From assembly GCF_017876575.1 (NCBI RefSeq), contig NZ_JAGIOE010000001.1, forward strand, positions 2,666,001 to 2,730,000: a stretch of 64,000 nt of DNA, read 5' to 3'. Below the pieces are notes generated by a model that was not told the origin of the DNA, did no database searches, and saw nothing but the letters and a program-made list of their open reading frames with translations. The position numbers were made by a program, and so were the translations under genes. Within the stretch, counting starts at the first letter, position 1, and the number at the start of each line of letters is the position of its first letter. Of this stretch, positions 17,638 through 26,752 are shown piece after piece. This DNA comes from Paeniglutamicibacter psychrophenolicus. Lineage in GTDB: Bacteria; Actinomycetota; Actinomycetes; Actinomycetales; Micrococcaceae.

Positions 17638-18498
17638 TTACGAACCTGTCGTGGTACTTGCGAGGGCACCACGGAGTTCCACAATACTTTCTAATAGGGA
17701 GTCATACTTTCCTTTGGGAAATGACTTTACCGTTAGACCATATATTTCAGTAAAAAGACGGCGGCGGAAATGAGGGATATCCCCGTCCATGACTAGCACG
17801 TGGCCAGGGCCACGGCCTGTGACTCCAAACAGTGATTCAAGGATCAGTTTGAGATCTGGATCGTTAAAGCTGTAGCCGACAAACAGTGCCATCTTGGTGA
17901 GCAGCAGTGATTGGAGTACTTCAAGCGCCAGCGAGCCTTCGTTCCGGAGGCTCGTATATTCACTTTGTGTGAATACTATTTTGCCTGCATGCTTTGCCGT
18001 CCCATGAATTTTCAGCAGGACATTTCTACCCTGCCTGATTGAGTTGTCGATGTGAGCATCGTAAAACTGCACACTTGCCCAACCGCCAGCCGTGGCTTCT
18101 TCTAATATGGAGTCAAAGTTCGTTGTGACGATCACCGATGGCTCAAGGTCAATCAAATTATAATGCAATTCCGATGGGCGAAACGGATCGTTACTCGGAC
18201 CATTGCACAGCGTATCTATTTTATCATTATAATGATTTATATTTCCCGTGTCAGAAGCTATGTATCGAAGGTATTCTGCGGCTAGTAAATAATCTTTATG
18301 TTCAATTATTGATTCAAATTCTTGTTTGGCTTCGGTCGTTTTGCAGAATTCTGTACTCAATTCAATAAGTAGATTGTCCCATGAGAGTGGGGATTCGCCG
18401 GATGAGTTCTTGCAGCCCATTGACGCTCCTGCGCCTACGAAGAGAATAATATTCTTTCGAGTAACCTGTTTGATAAGGTCTTCGGGCCAGTCGATCAA
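17638..18498 (-). CDS. SIR2-like domain protein (putative NAD-consuming defence effector)
   Basis: 286 residues. SIR2-family hallmarks: Rossmann GAGAS at 22-26, TTNFD at 125-129 (the Asn of the NAD site), KIHG with His165, and VGYSFNDPDL at 207-216, typical of the bacterial SIR2_2 branch found in phage-defence proteins. In Thoeris, DSR and SIR2-HerA relatives this domain degrades NAD and kills or arrests the infected cell. No other domain is present, so the sensor must be the partner. The start appears to be TTG 18498, two bases after the stop of the ParA-like gene, with GAGGTG about 12 bases upstream; the two form one operon. Low GC suggests transfer. The NADase activity is inferred, not shown. 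Confidence 0.85.
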   Translation of the reverse strand: MIDWPEDLIKQVTRKNIILFVGAGASMGCKNSSGESPLSWDNLLIELSTEFCKTTEAKQEFESIIEHKDYLLAAEYLRYIASDTGNINHYNDKIDTLCNGPSNDPFRPSELHYNLIDLEPSVIVTTNFDSILEEATAGGWASVQFYDAHIDNSIRQGRNVLLKIHGTAKHAGKIVFTQSEYTSLRNEGSLALEVLQSLLLTKMALFVGYSFNDPDLKLILESLFGVTGRGPGHVLVMDGDIPHFRRRLFTEIYGLTVKSFPKGKYDSLLESIVELRGALASTTTGS

Positions 18499-18500
18499 GC

Positions 18501-19529
18501 TCAGTTGGACACCTCGACAAAATTCAAATTGAGTGAATGGGCGATATTATCGCCAATTTCCGCTAGCTTCTCGGAGTAGCGACGCTGCTGGCTAAATTGA
18601 GCGCCATTCAAGCCATCCCTACTGGTCAGGGAAAAGATGGGAGCGTGTGCGGACTGAGCCAGCGGAACCATGGAGAACATGTATGGCACCACTCCTAAGT
18701 CGAGGGGGTGGCCCGACGACCCCAAATGAGAGGCCAGGGCTTCTGCCTTTGATGGGATCTCATTTTTATATCTATCATAAGCTTGTACTGACCTAGCTTT
18801 ACCTTCTGTGTATTTAGTCAGATATTCTTGAGTTGTATATCCAGCAAATATTATATTTTGACTTGCTTCTATAGGTAGTCCAAGTGAATTTATCTCTGTT
18901 ATAGAATTCTCATCCAGCATGGCAGCGATTCCACGAGCATAAGTCTTGCCCCACTTTTCGAACCATGTAGATAGGTTGTCAAAAGAGTAAAGGCTAAATA
19001 GGTCCGGAGCAACCGGCGTCAAGAACGCATCTGAGCCAATGAGGATTGACCTGTTTAGTGCACCAAGGCTTGGACCCACGTCGAAGATGACTAAATCGTA
19101 ATCCGCGGAATCGACTAGGCTACGCGCCCAGTGGGTCCTGGCCGCAGCTCCAATTTGCCCACCCGCGAAGTTTGCCCACGATTCGCTGAGGGTATCCTCG
19201 AGCAATGACAGGAATGGGTGACCGGCGAGAACGTCAACACCGAAACGATGACTCCGAATTGTAGGAAGTTCCTTGTCAATTTCAGAGTTTCCTCTTCGAA
19301 GATTATTTATTGTTTTAAGAATCGTTCTTTTTTCAGATTCTTCGTGGGATTCGTATACGTCTTTCCATGTACTCTCGGGTAGGAGTATCTGTGTCGCGTT
19401 GCATTGGGGATCACAATCAACAAAGAGAATCTTCTTTTTATGATTTTTAGATAGATAGTAGGCCATGTTGACGGCCAGTGTTGTTTTTCCAACACCACCC
19501 TTGTTGTTGAAAAATGTTAGAGCTTTCAT
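18501..19529 (-). CDS. ParA/MinD-family ATPase, partner of SIR2 protein
   Basis: 342 residues. Deviant Walker A KGGVGKTT (10-17), A' FVDCDPQ (36-42) and Walker B DLVIFDVGPSLG (145-156) make it a full ParA-type ATPase that would dimerise on ATP. The C-terminal 170 residues are longer than in minimal ParA and may carry a recognition surface. ATG 19529 has GAGGAG four bases upstream; the longer frame to 19607 lacks ParA similarity. There is no parB and no plasmid partition context, so it is not a normal segregation protein. The immediate downstream SIR2-like gene suggests an ATPase-sensor/NADase-effector pair. Codon use is clearly more AT-rich than in the flanks. Confidence 0.85.
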   Translation of the reverse strand: MKALTFFNNKGGVGKTTLAVNMAYYLSKNHKKKILFVDCDPQCNATQILLPESTWKDVYESHEESEKRTILKTINNLRRGNSEIDKELPTIRSHRFGVDVLAGHPFLSLLEDTLSESWANFAGGQIGAAARTHWARSLVDSADYDLVIFDVGPSLGALNRSILIGSDAFLTPVAPDLFSLYSFDNLSTWFEKWGKTYARGIAAMLDENSITEINSLGLPIEASQNIIFAGYTTQEYLTKYTEGKARSVQAYDRYKNEIPSKAEALASHLGSSGHPLDLGVVPYMFSMVPLAQSAHAPIFSLTSRDGLNGAQFSQQRRYSEKLAEIGDNIAHSLNLNFVEVSN

Positions 19530-19702
19530 GAATCTCCTCGTATGTATAGGGCTGACTTGTGTCCCCTTGATGTTCTGCGGAAATCGTATTTGAAGCGATA
19601 ATTCCACATTTTACATGATAGCGAAGGTGAAGGAGCGAGGTCGGAAAAGTGGCATGTGAGCCACCGCTGCCGAGCTGGAAAATATATGTTGTTCCTGGTT
19701 AC

Positions 19703-21139
19703 TTAGACGCCTGTTGGAGTGCTGCTCGTGCAGTTGGTGTCCCAGCCCGCAGGGCCGTTGCCCCCGGCCGGGTACTCGTCCAGGCCCACCACGTCGTCCG
19801 CCCAAGCCGTGAGGATCGGGTCCACGATCCGCCAGCATTCCTCGGCGGTGTCCCCGCGCACCGACAGCGTCGGATCCCCGGAGAGCACACCGAGCAGCAC
19901 TTCGCCGTAGGGCAGCAGGTCCGGGGAGTTCAGTTCCGCCGCCAGGGTCACGTGGTCAAGGGTGTACAGGTCGCCCGGGCCGTTGACGTCCAGGTCCAGC
20001 GAGAGGGTGTCTGGGCCGAACCCGATGCGCAGCTTGGTCGGTTCGTCGGTGCCCTTGAATCCGGTGGGCAGGTGGGAGACCGGGCGGAAGGTGATGATCG
20101 CTTCCTTCCGGGCGGTGCCCAGCGCCTTGCCGGCGCGCAGGATGAACGGGACCCCGGCCCAGCGCGAGTTGTTGATGTTCAGCGTGACCTCGGCCAGCGT
20201 CTCGGTCTTCAGCGCCGGCTCCACGCCCTTCTCGGCCGCGTAGTCCGGCACCGGGCGTCCCTTCGAGGTGCCTGCGGTGTACCGGGCACGGCGGGTGGAC
20301 TTCTTCGGGTCCCCGGCCACGGCGGTGGCGCGCAGCACCGAGCCCAGGTGGTCGCGCACGTCGCGCTCCTTCAGGGTGGCAGGGGCGTTCATGGTCAGCA
20401 GGCCCAGGATCTGGAGCAGGTGCGACTGGATCATGTCGCGCAGCGCCCCGGCCCCGTCGTAGTACCCGGCCCGGTCCTCCAGGGCGAGTTCCTCGTCGTA
20501 GAAGATCTCGATCTTCTCCACGTGCTCGGAGGTGAACAGGGGCTCGAGCAGCCGGTTGGCGAAGCGCAGGCCCAGGATGTTGAACACAGTGCCCTTGCCC
20601 AAGAAGTGGTCGACCCGGTGGATGTTTTCCTCCGGCACCAGGCGGATCAGTGTGCGGTTCAGGCCCTGGGCGGACTTTTGCGTGGAGCCAAAGGGCTTTT
20701 CCATGACCAAAAGCGTGGTTTCGGGCAGCTGTCCCGGTTCCAGGACCTCGCAGGCCTTCTGGCTCACCGCCGGGGGCAGGGCGAAGTACAGGGCCACCGG
20801 GCCATCGAGCGTCTTCACCAGGTTGGCCAGCTCGTTGGGCTTGGTGACATCGAGCTCGGTGAAGGAGGTGTGCGCCGCGATCTTCACCAGTTCCGCCTTG
20901 CCCTCCTCGGTGGCGTGCTCCATGGCCGCCTCGCAGGTCTCGGTGACGCGCTGCTGCCATTTTTCCTGGCTGTAGCCCGGGCCACCGGCCCCGGCCAGGT
21001 GCAGCCCGGTGGCCCGGCCCGATCCGATCAGCCGGGCCAGGCCCGGAAGCAGCAGCCTTCCGGTCAGGTCCCCGGAGGCTCCGAGGATCAACAATGTGCT
21101 TACGTGGGTGCCGCCGTGCTGGCCTGTTTCAATGCTCAC
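19703..21139 (-). CDS. zwf: Glucose-6-phosphate dehydrogenase family protein
   Basis: About 478 residues, slightly short for Zwf. N-terminal nucleotide motif GASGDLTGRLLLPGL, then MEKPFGST, and the active-site segment RVDHFLGKG with the catalytic His-Lys environment (HYLGK in classical enzymes). The C-terminal domain has FILRAGKALG. It oxidises glucose-6-phosphate to 6-phosphogluconolactone, producing NADPH. It is divergent enough to be a second Zwf paralog rather than the housekeeping copy that usually travels with opcA and pgl; no such partners are near. Start uncertain: GTG 21139, or a TTG at 21166; the A/G-rich AGAGGA lies right against the GTG. Confidence 0.87.
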   Translation of the reverse strand: MSIETGQHGGTHVSTLLILGASGDLTGRLLLPGLARLIGSGRATGLHLAGAGGPGYSQEKWQQRVTETCEAAMEHATEEGKAELVKIAAHTSFTELDVTKPNELANLVKTLDGPVALYFALPPAVSQKACEVLEPGQLPETTLLVMEKPFGSTQKSAQGLNRTLIRLVPEENIHRVDHFLGKGTVFNILGLRFANRLLEPLFTSEHVEKIEIFYDEELALEDRAGYYDGAGALRDMIQSHLLQILGLLTMNAPATLKERDVRDHLGSVLRATAVAGDPKKSTRRARYTAGTSKGRPVPDYAAEKGVEPALKTETLAEVTLNINNSRWAGVPFILRAGKALGTARKEAIITFRPVSHLPTGFKGTDEPTKLRIGFGPDTLSLDLDVNGPGDLYTLDHVTLAAELNSPDLLPYGEVLLGVLSGDPTLSVRGDTAEECWRIVDPILTAWADDVVGLDEYPAGGNGPAGWDTNCTSSTPTGV

Positions 21140-21254
21140 TCCTCTACATTGCCACGTGTTGCCCAAAATGCCCGGTCTTTCTTGGTAATCTTGGATGTTG
21201 AGTCCAGCGGGTTAGACCGCGCCTGAATCCCACAACGAAAGAAGTGCACGGCAC

Positions 21255-22805
21255 GTGTTCAATTCACTCTCCGACCGCCTGACATCCACCTTCAAGAACC
21301 TGCGCGGCAAGGGCAGGCTGTCCGAGGCCGAAATCGACGGCACCGTACGTGAGATCCGCCGTGCCCTGCTCGACGCCGACGTAGCCGTTCCGGTGGTCCG
21401 CGCCTTCGTGGCCCAGGTCAAGGAACGCGCCCTGGGCGAAGAGGTCTCCGCCTCGCTGAACCCGGGCCAGCAGATCGTCAAGATCGTCAACGAGGAGCTC
21501 GTTGCCATCCTCGGCGGGGAGACCCGCCGGCTGAACCTGGCCAAGAACCCGCCGACCGTGATCATGCTCGCGGGCCTGCAGGGCGCCGGCAAGACCACGC
21601 TGGCCGGCAAGCTGGCCAAGCACCTCAAGGCCCAGGGCCACACCCCGCTGCTGGTCGCCTGCGACCTCCAGCGCCCCAACGCGGTCAAGCAGCTGCAGGT
21701 CAACGGCGAGCGTGCCGGGGTGCCGGTGTACGCACCGCACCCGGGCGTCTCCTCCGAGTTCGAGGCCTCCACCGGCGATCCGGTGGCCGTGGCCCGCGAC
21801 GGCGTGGCCGAGGCGAAGACCAAGCTCCACGACGTGGTCATCGTCGACACCGCCGGACGCCTGGGCATCGACGCCGAGATGATGCAACAGGCAGCGGACA
21901 TCCGCGCCGCGGTCAACCCGGACGAGGTCCTGTTCGTCATCGACGCGATGATCGGCCAGGACGCGGTCAACACCGCCCAGGCGTTCAACGACGGCGTCGG
22001 GGTCACCGGCGTGGTGCTCACCAAGCTCGACGGCGACGCCCGCGGCGGCGCTGCCCTCTCGGTGGCCTCGGTGACCGGCAAGCCGGTCATGTACGCCTCC
22101 ACCGGCGAGAACCTGGACGACTTCGAGATCTTCCACCCGGACCGCATGGCTTCGCGGATCCTGGACATGGGCGACATCCTCACGCTGATCGAGCAGGCCG
22201 AGCAGAACTGGGACAAGGGCGAAGCCGAGCGGATGGCGAAGAAGTTCGCCGACCGCGAGGACTTCACGCTCGATGACTTCCTGGCCCAGATGGCCCAGAT
22301 CCGCAAGATGGGATCGATGAAGAAGATCCTGGGCATGATGCCCGGATCGCAGATCTCCCGCCAGCAGCTCGAGCAGTTCGACGAGTCGCAGATGGACCGG
22401 ATCGAGGCCATCGTCCGCTCGATGACCCCGCACGAGCGCGTGGCCCCGAAGATCATCAACGGCTCGCGCCGCGCCCGCATCGCCAAGGGCTCGGGCGTGC
22501 ACGTCTCCGAGGTCAACTCGATGCTCGAGCGCTTCGGCGAGGCCCAGAAGATGATGAAGAAGCTGGCCTCGGGAGGTGCCATCCCGGGCATGCCCGGCGG
22601 GCGCGGAGGCGCCAAGAAGGGTGCCAAGGGCGGGAAGAAGAAGCCGGCGAAGTTCGGCAACCCGGCCAAGGCCGCCCAGCTTGCCGCGGCCGAGGCCAAC
22701 AAGGCCAAGGCACCGGCCGGTGCCGCGTTCGGTGCCGGGCCCAAGGACTTCGACCCCGCGGAACTCAACCTGCCCAAGGGGTTTGAGAAGTTCCTTGGCA
22801 AGTAG
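21255..22805 (+). CDS. ffh: Signal recognition particle protein Ffh
   Basis: 516 residues, GTG start. N domain (1-90), G domain with P-loop GLQGAGKTT (107-115), DTAGRLGID, TKLDGDARGG, and a Met-rich M domain (about 300-435: KMGSMKKILGMMPG, SRRARIAKGSG) that binds 4.5S RNA and signal sequences. It ends in a basic Gly/Lys tail (GGRGGAKKGAKGGKKK) plus an acidic end, common in actinobacteria. It pairs with FtsY in co-translational membrane targeting. No ssRNA-type ffs gene is visible nearby. Confidence 0.98.
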   Translation: MFNSLSDRLTSTFKNLRGKGRLSEAEIDGTVREIRRALLDADVAVPVVRAFVAQVKERALGEEVSASLNPGQQIVKIVNEELVAILGGETRRLNLAKNPPTVIMLAGLQGAGKTTLAGKLAKHLKAQGHTPLLVACDLQRPNAVKQLQVNGERAGVPVYAPHPGVSSEFEASTGDPVAVARDGVAEAKTKLHDVVIVDTAGRLGIDAEMMQQAADIRAAVNPDEVLFVIDAMIGQDAVNTAQAFNDGVGVTGVVLTKLDGDARGGAALSVASVTGKPVMYASTGENLDDFEIFHPDRMASRILDMGDILTLIEQAEQNWDKGEAERMAKKFADREDFTLDDFLAQMAQIRKMGSMKKILGMMPGSQISRQQLEQFDESQMDRIEAIVRSMTPHERVAPKIINGSRRARIAKGSGVHVSEVNSMLERFGEAQKMMKKLASGGAIPGMPGGRGGAKKGAKGGKKKPAKFGNPAKAAQLAAAEANKAKAPAGAAFGAGPKDFDPAELNLPKGFEKFLGK

Positions 22806-22854
22806 CCCCCACCCCGGGCCGGGAGGCGAGAGCCCGCCGTGGCTGATCGCCTCC

Positions 22855-24012
22855 ATGGCCCTGATCTTCGACGAGCCCACCGGGGGTGACGCACACCGGC
22901 GGATCTCCGAGACGCTGCGCGCCAGGCAGAGCATTGCGCTGCTGGCCGAGCCGGTCTCCTGGGGTGAGCTCTGCGTGATCGAGATGGTGCTGGCGGTGAA
23001 CCCCGAGGGGTTCATCGTCATGGCCGACGAGGCGGGCAACACCAGCTTCGGGCAGCAGATCGAGGGATTTGCCATTGCCCTGAAGCGGGGGACCGGGGCC
23101 CGCTGGGCCGACTTCGACGGGGTGGATGCCGAAAGCGGCGAACCCATCGACGACGCAGCGCTCGAGCACCCCACCGGCGGGCGCTCGGTGCTGCTGGGTT
23201 CCTTCAAGGGCTCGGAGGTCGCGCTCTTTGCCGGGGCGACCAAGACCGCGTGGCACCACTTTTCCACCGATTCCGGCGACGTGGCGGTGCACGAGGGCTA
23301 CATGCCCGAGATCATGCTTTCGAAAGCCACCTTCCCGGCCATCATGCTTTCGCGGCTGGGCCCGCGCTTTTCGATGGTCTTCTGGTTCAAGGGCCAAAAC
23401 CGCAAGCTCCACGGCTACCCCGGCTTCGGCCACGGCTGGTCGGTTGCCGCCGCCCCGGTGCTTCAGACCGCGCCGGGAACCGACGCCGCAGAGGTCGCCG
23501 ACTTCCTGTCCCGCGAATGGCTGGCCCCGGACCTGGAGTCCATTGCCGAGCTGAAGGAATACGGCATCGGCGAGGAAGTGATCGCCCAACTCAACGAGGC
23601 TTTGGGCGGCAGCGGGTCGGTGGACAAGCTGCGCACCGTGCTGAAGATCTTTGGCCGCGATCAATCCCTGGCCGACTACGTCGAGGAAGACACGCTGCCG
23701 GAGACCGCAGTGCTGGTGGAGCCCAAGTCCCTGGGCGGCACGATCGCCAGCGGCATGGGCGCCGACGCGCGCGAGGCCACCGGCGTCCGCAAGTTCTTCA
23801 ACGTGCTCTCCTGGCGCCCCCGCACCCAGGTGATCTGGGGCGTCGTCGAGGCACTGGTTGCCGTGGCGCTGGTGATGCTCACCGACTGGCAGCAGCCGTG
23901 GCTGCCGTTCTGGGCGGTGGCGCTTATTGCCGCGTTCTGGGGCATCGATGCGTTGACGAACCTGGTCGTCGGCGGCTGGCGGTTGGCCAAGGCGCTCCAG
24001 TCCGCCAGATAG
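22855..24012 (+). CDS. Unknown protein with two C-terminal membrane helices
   Basis: 385 residues from ATG 22855; there is no close ribosome site, so the start is tentative (the frame is open back into ffh). Residues 1-330 are soluble with recurring phrases such as FKGSEVALFAGATKTAWHHF and LSRLGPRFSMVFWFKGQN. Residues about 325-380 contain two hydrophobic helices (VVEALVAVALVMLT, WAVALIAAFWGIDAL), so it is a tail-anchored or hairpin-anchored cytoplasmic protein. It lies 50 bases after ffh on the same strand and may be co-transcribed with it. A strong hairpin follows at 24081. No family recognised. Confidence 0.7.
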   Translation: MALIFDEPTGGDAHRRISETLRARQSIALLAEPVSWGELCVIEMVLAVNPEGFIVMADEAGNTSFGQQIEGFAIALKRGTGARWADFDGVDAESGEPIDDAALEHPTGGRSVLLGSFKGSEVALFAGATKTAWHHFSTDSGDVAVHEGYMPEIMLSKATFPAIMLSRLGPRFSMVFWFKGQNRKLHGYPGFGHGWSVAAAPVLQTAPGTDAAEVADFLSREWLAPDLESIAELKEYGIGEEVIAQLNEALGGSGSVDKLRTVLKIFGRDQSLADYVEEDTLPETAVLVEPKSLGGTIASGMGADAREATGVRKFFNVLSWRPRTQVIWGVVEALVAVALVMLTDWQQPWLPFWAVALIAAFWGIDALTNLVVGGWRLAKALQSAR

Positions 24013-24359
24013 TGTTCCAGAGTCCACGCGCTTGGTGGATGTCCGGGGCTCGCCCGCTTTATTGAATGGGGGGCCGCCTAGCCCGGCGGTTTCATGAAAC
24101 CGCCGGGCCAACGGCCATTGAAATTGACCAGCTGCGGCAGTGCGCGCAATGTTGGAGGCAATGGAAAATGGCCACCGGCGACAGTGCGTTGAGCGGACGA
24201 TTGGGGCACCGCGCTGATTGCCTCCGTTGTCCCTGACCTTCGTGGGGTCCCGAGCTGTTCCGGCCTCCTCGCCAAGTTGCCTTTGGCGCACATGCGGTCC
24301 GTCGCGGCCAATGAATGGGCAGGGCCGGACCGCGTGTGGTTGGGGTCCTGGTTTGTTTT
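24013..24359. other. Convergent intergenic region
   Basis: About 350 bases between two genes that end towards each other. Apart from the terminator at 24081-24108 I see no gene or repeat. Confidence 0.5.
24081..24108 (+). terminator. 28-bp perfect palindromic hairpin
   Basis: GCCCGGCGGTTTCA and its exact complement abut (24081-24094 / 24095-24108), a very strong hairpin between the convergent ffh-side gene and the ureohydrolase gene. Likely a terminator for the plus-strand unit. Confidence 0.7.
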
Positions 24360-25358
24360 CTAGACGGCCGCGACCTCGAGACGGTGGTCATCCTCGCTGG
24401 TGCGCAGGTTGCCGGAGTTGACCATCAGGCCCATCATGTCGAAAACCACGGTGGCCGCGGCCAGCGAGGTGATGTCCGCGTGGTCGTAGGCCGGGGCGAC
24501 CTCCACCACGTCGGCGCCGACGATATTGATGCCGTTCAGGCCGCGCAGCAGGCGCAGCAATTCGCGGGAGTGCAGGCCGCCCATTTCGGGGGTGCCGGTG
24601 CCCGGGGCGAAGGCCGGGTCCAAGACGTCGATGTCGACCGAAAGGTAGACCGGGGTGTCGCCCAGGCGCTCGCGCACCTTGGCGATGGCCGCCGGCACGC
24701 CGATGTCGTCGATGTCGGTGGAGCGGATGATCTGGAAGCCGAACTCGTGGTCCCGCAGGAAGTCGTCCTGGTCGTAGACCGGGCCGCGGATGCCCACGTG
24801 CATCGACTTGTCCTCGATCAGCAGGCCCTCCTCGAAGGCCCGGCGGAACATGGTCCCGTGGGTGATCGGCTCGTCGAAGTAGGTGTCCCAGGTGTCCAGG
24901 TGGGCATCGAAGTGCAGCAGGGCCACCGGTCCGTGGACCTTGTTGACGGCCCGCAGCATCGGCAGGGCGATGGTGTGGTCCCCACCGACCGCGATGACCC
25001 GCTTGTCCTTGGCCATGAGGGGCAGGGCCTGCTCCTCGATCTGTTCCACGGCCTTGGCGATGTCGTACGGTGTGCAGGCCACGTCGCCGGCGTCGACGAC
25101 CTGGACGGCCTCGACCGGGGTGACATCGAGCTCCACATGGTAGCCCGGGCGTAGCAGGCGGGACGCCTCGCGGACCGCGGCGGGGCCGAAGCGGGCGCCG
25201 GGGCGGAAGGACGTGCCGCCGTCGAAGGGAACGCCGAGCACCGCGATGTCGTAGTCCGGGACGGCATCGATCTGCGGGAGTCTGGCGAAGGTGCCCAATC
25301 CGGCGAACCGGGGGACCTTGGTGGCTTCGACGGGGCCAATGGGCTGGTGCTTGCTCAT
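24360..25358 (-). CDS. speB: Ureohydrolase, agmatinase/guanidinobutyrase type
   Basis: 332 residues. Binuclear-manganese ligands are all present: His128 in GGDHT, Asp151/His153/Asp155 in DAHLD, Asp242/Asp244 in DIDVLDP. The family hydrolyses guanidino compounds (agmatine, 4-guanidinobutyrate, 3-guanidinopropionate) to urea and an amine; the substrate cannot be read from sequence. The start ATG 25358 overlaps the MFS stop (ATGA), so the longer frame to 26006 is not used. It is in an operon with a metabolite transporter and divergent from a PucR-family regulator, which points to catabolic use of an imported guanidino compound as nitrogen source rather than polyamine synthesis. Confidence 0.9.
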   Translation of the reverse strand: MSKHQPIGPVEATKVPRFAGLGTFARLPQIDAVPDYDIAVLGVPFDGGTSFRPGARFGPAAVREASRLLRPGYHVELDVTPVEAVQVVDAGDVACTPYDIAKAVEQIEEQALPLMAKDKRVIAVGGDHTIALPMLRAVNKVHGPVALLHFDAHLDTWDTYFDEPITHGTMFRRAFEEGLLIEDKSMHVGIRGPVYDQDDFLRDHEFGFQIIRSTDIDDIGVPAAIAKVRERLGDTPVYLSVDIDVLDPAFAPGTGTPEMGGLHSRELLRLLRGLNGINIVGADVVEVAPAYDHADITSLAAATVVFDMMGLMVNSGNLRTSEDDHRLEVAAV

Positions 25359-26752
25359 ACGAGGGTTCCTTCTGCTTTCGTTTCTTCGGTCGTGCCGTTG
25401 GTCTTGGTTTTCTTCTTGGTGCTGCCGCTGGAGATGTCCGCCAGCGAGCGGTTGGCGGTCTCCGGGGCCAGGATGAATGTGGCCACGAGTCCGACCAGGG
25501 AGATCCCGGCGCCGATCAGCAGGGCACCGGAGGCGCCGAAGCTGATGATGGCCACCGGCATGAGGTAGGTGCTTGCGGCGGAGCCCACGCGGCTGATCGC
25601 GGTGCCGAAGCCGACAGCGGTGGCCCGGATCTCGGTGGGGAACAGTTCGTTGGGGTACACGACCTCCAGGAAGCTGGAGGCCCCGGAGGCCAGGGCGAAG
25701 ATCGCCAGGGCGGTGAACAGCGTCTTGGGGCCAACCCCGGGGACGAAGGCCGGGGCCGCCAGCGCCACCACGATGATGCCGAAGGTCCACAACAGCAGCT
25801 TGCGCCGACCGATGCGCTCGACCAGCCACAGGCCCGGGATGCCGCCGATGACAAAGAGCAGGGAGATCAGCAGGGACCCGCCGTAGAGGTTGGCGTCCCC
25901 GTCCAGGCCGAAGGAGGAGAGCAGCTCCGGGGCGAAGGTGTAGACCGCGAAGAGCGGGATCACCTGGGCGGTCCAGAAGATGGAGACGAAAAGCGTGCGG
26001 CGCCAAAACTTCTTGTTGAAGATGTCGGTGAAGGTTGCCGCGCGCTTGCCGGTGTCTTCGTCCTCACCGAGGGAATCGACGTCGTAGTCGTTGCCGTAGA
26101 CCTTCTTGATCACGGTGCGGGCCTCGTCGACCCGGCCGCGGGAGAGCAGCCAACGCGGGGACTCCGGGGTGCCCAGGCGGAAGAGCAGGGTGATCACGGC
26201 AAAGATCGCGGGGCTGGCAAGCATCCAGCGCCAGGCGTCCGGTCCGAAGCCGCGCATCGCGTAACCGACGGCGAAGGCCGCCGCGGCACCCACGGCCCAC
26301 ACCACGAAGGTGGCCCCGAGCAGGCGGCCGCGGTGCTTGCGGGGGAGGAACTCGGCCAGCAGCGAGGTGGCAATCGGGTAGTCGGCGCCGATGGCCACGC
26401 CGAGCAGGAAGCGCCAGATCACCAACTGCCAGATGTCGGTGGAGAAGGCGCTGAGGATGGAGAAGGCGGCCAGGGCGAGCAGGTCCAGGATGTACATGGT
26501 GTGGCGGCCGACCTTGTCGGTCACCCATCCGAAGACCCCGCCGCCAAAGAAGATCCCGACCAGGCTGGCTGCGCCGACCATGCCGATTTCCTTGGGGCCG
26601 AGGTCCAGCGCCGGGGTCATGGTGATCAGCGCGATCCCGATGATGGACAGCGCGTAGCCGTCGATAAAGGGGCCGCCGGAGGAAAACACGGTCAGCTTCT
26701 TGTGGAACCGGGTCAGTGGCGCATCGTCAATGAGGCGAACGGAGGTGCTCAT
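25355..26752 (-). CDS. MFS transporter, metabolite:H+ symporter (sugar-porter type)
   Basis: 465 residues, twelve helices. Loop 2-3 motif GWVTDKVGRHTM, helix 4-5 RFLLGVAIGADYPIATSL and LPRKHRGRLLG, and PESPRWLL at the central loop are family hallmarks. ATG 26752 is chosen because the upstream extension has no transporter similarity; the ribosome site is weak (AAAAGAG). It is the first gene of the operon with the ureohydrolase (stop overlaps its ATG). It probably imports the guanidino substrate or a related organic cation/acid; the solute is not determined by sequence. Confidence 0.9.
   Translation of the reverse strand: MSTSVRLIDDAPLTRFHKKLTVFSSGGPFIDGYALSIIGIALITMTPALDLGPKEIGMVGAASLVGIFFGGGVFGWVTDKVGRHTMYILDLLALAAFSILSAFSTDIWQLVIWRFLLGVAIGADYPIATSLLAEFLPRKHRGRLLGATFVVWAVGAAAAFAVGYAMRGFGPDAWRWMLASPAIFAVITLLFRLGTPESPRWLLSRGRVDEARTVIKKVYGNDYDVDSLGEDEDTGKRAATFTDIFNKKFWRRTLFVSIFWTAQVIPLFAVYTFAPELLSSFGLDGDANLYGGSLLISLLFVIGGIPGLWLVERIGRRKLLLWTFGIIVVALAAPAFVPGVGPKTLFTALAIFALASGASSFLEVVYPNELFPTEIRATAVGFGTAISRVGSAASTYLMPVAIISFGASGALLIGAGISLVGLVATFILAPETANRSLADISSGSTKKKTKTNGTTEETKAEGTLV

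Noticed and set aside
18501-19529. Plasmid partition locus (parAB)
   Set aside because: There is no parB-like gene or iteron array; the partner is a SIR2-like protein and the flanks are chromosomal.
21212-23267. Very long open frames antisense to ffh
   Set aside because: High-GC codon bias leaves antisense frames open; ffh on the plus strand has all family motifs.
24360-26006. A 548-codon minus-strand frame that would fuse part of the MFS region to the ureohydrolase
   Set aside because: The N-terminal part is the MFS gene read in another frame; the ureohydrolase has its own ATG overlapping the MFS stop.
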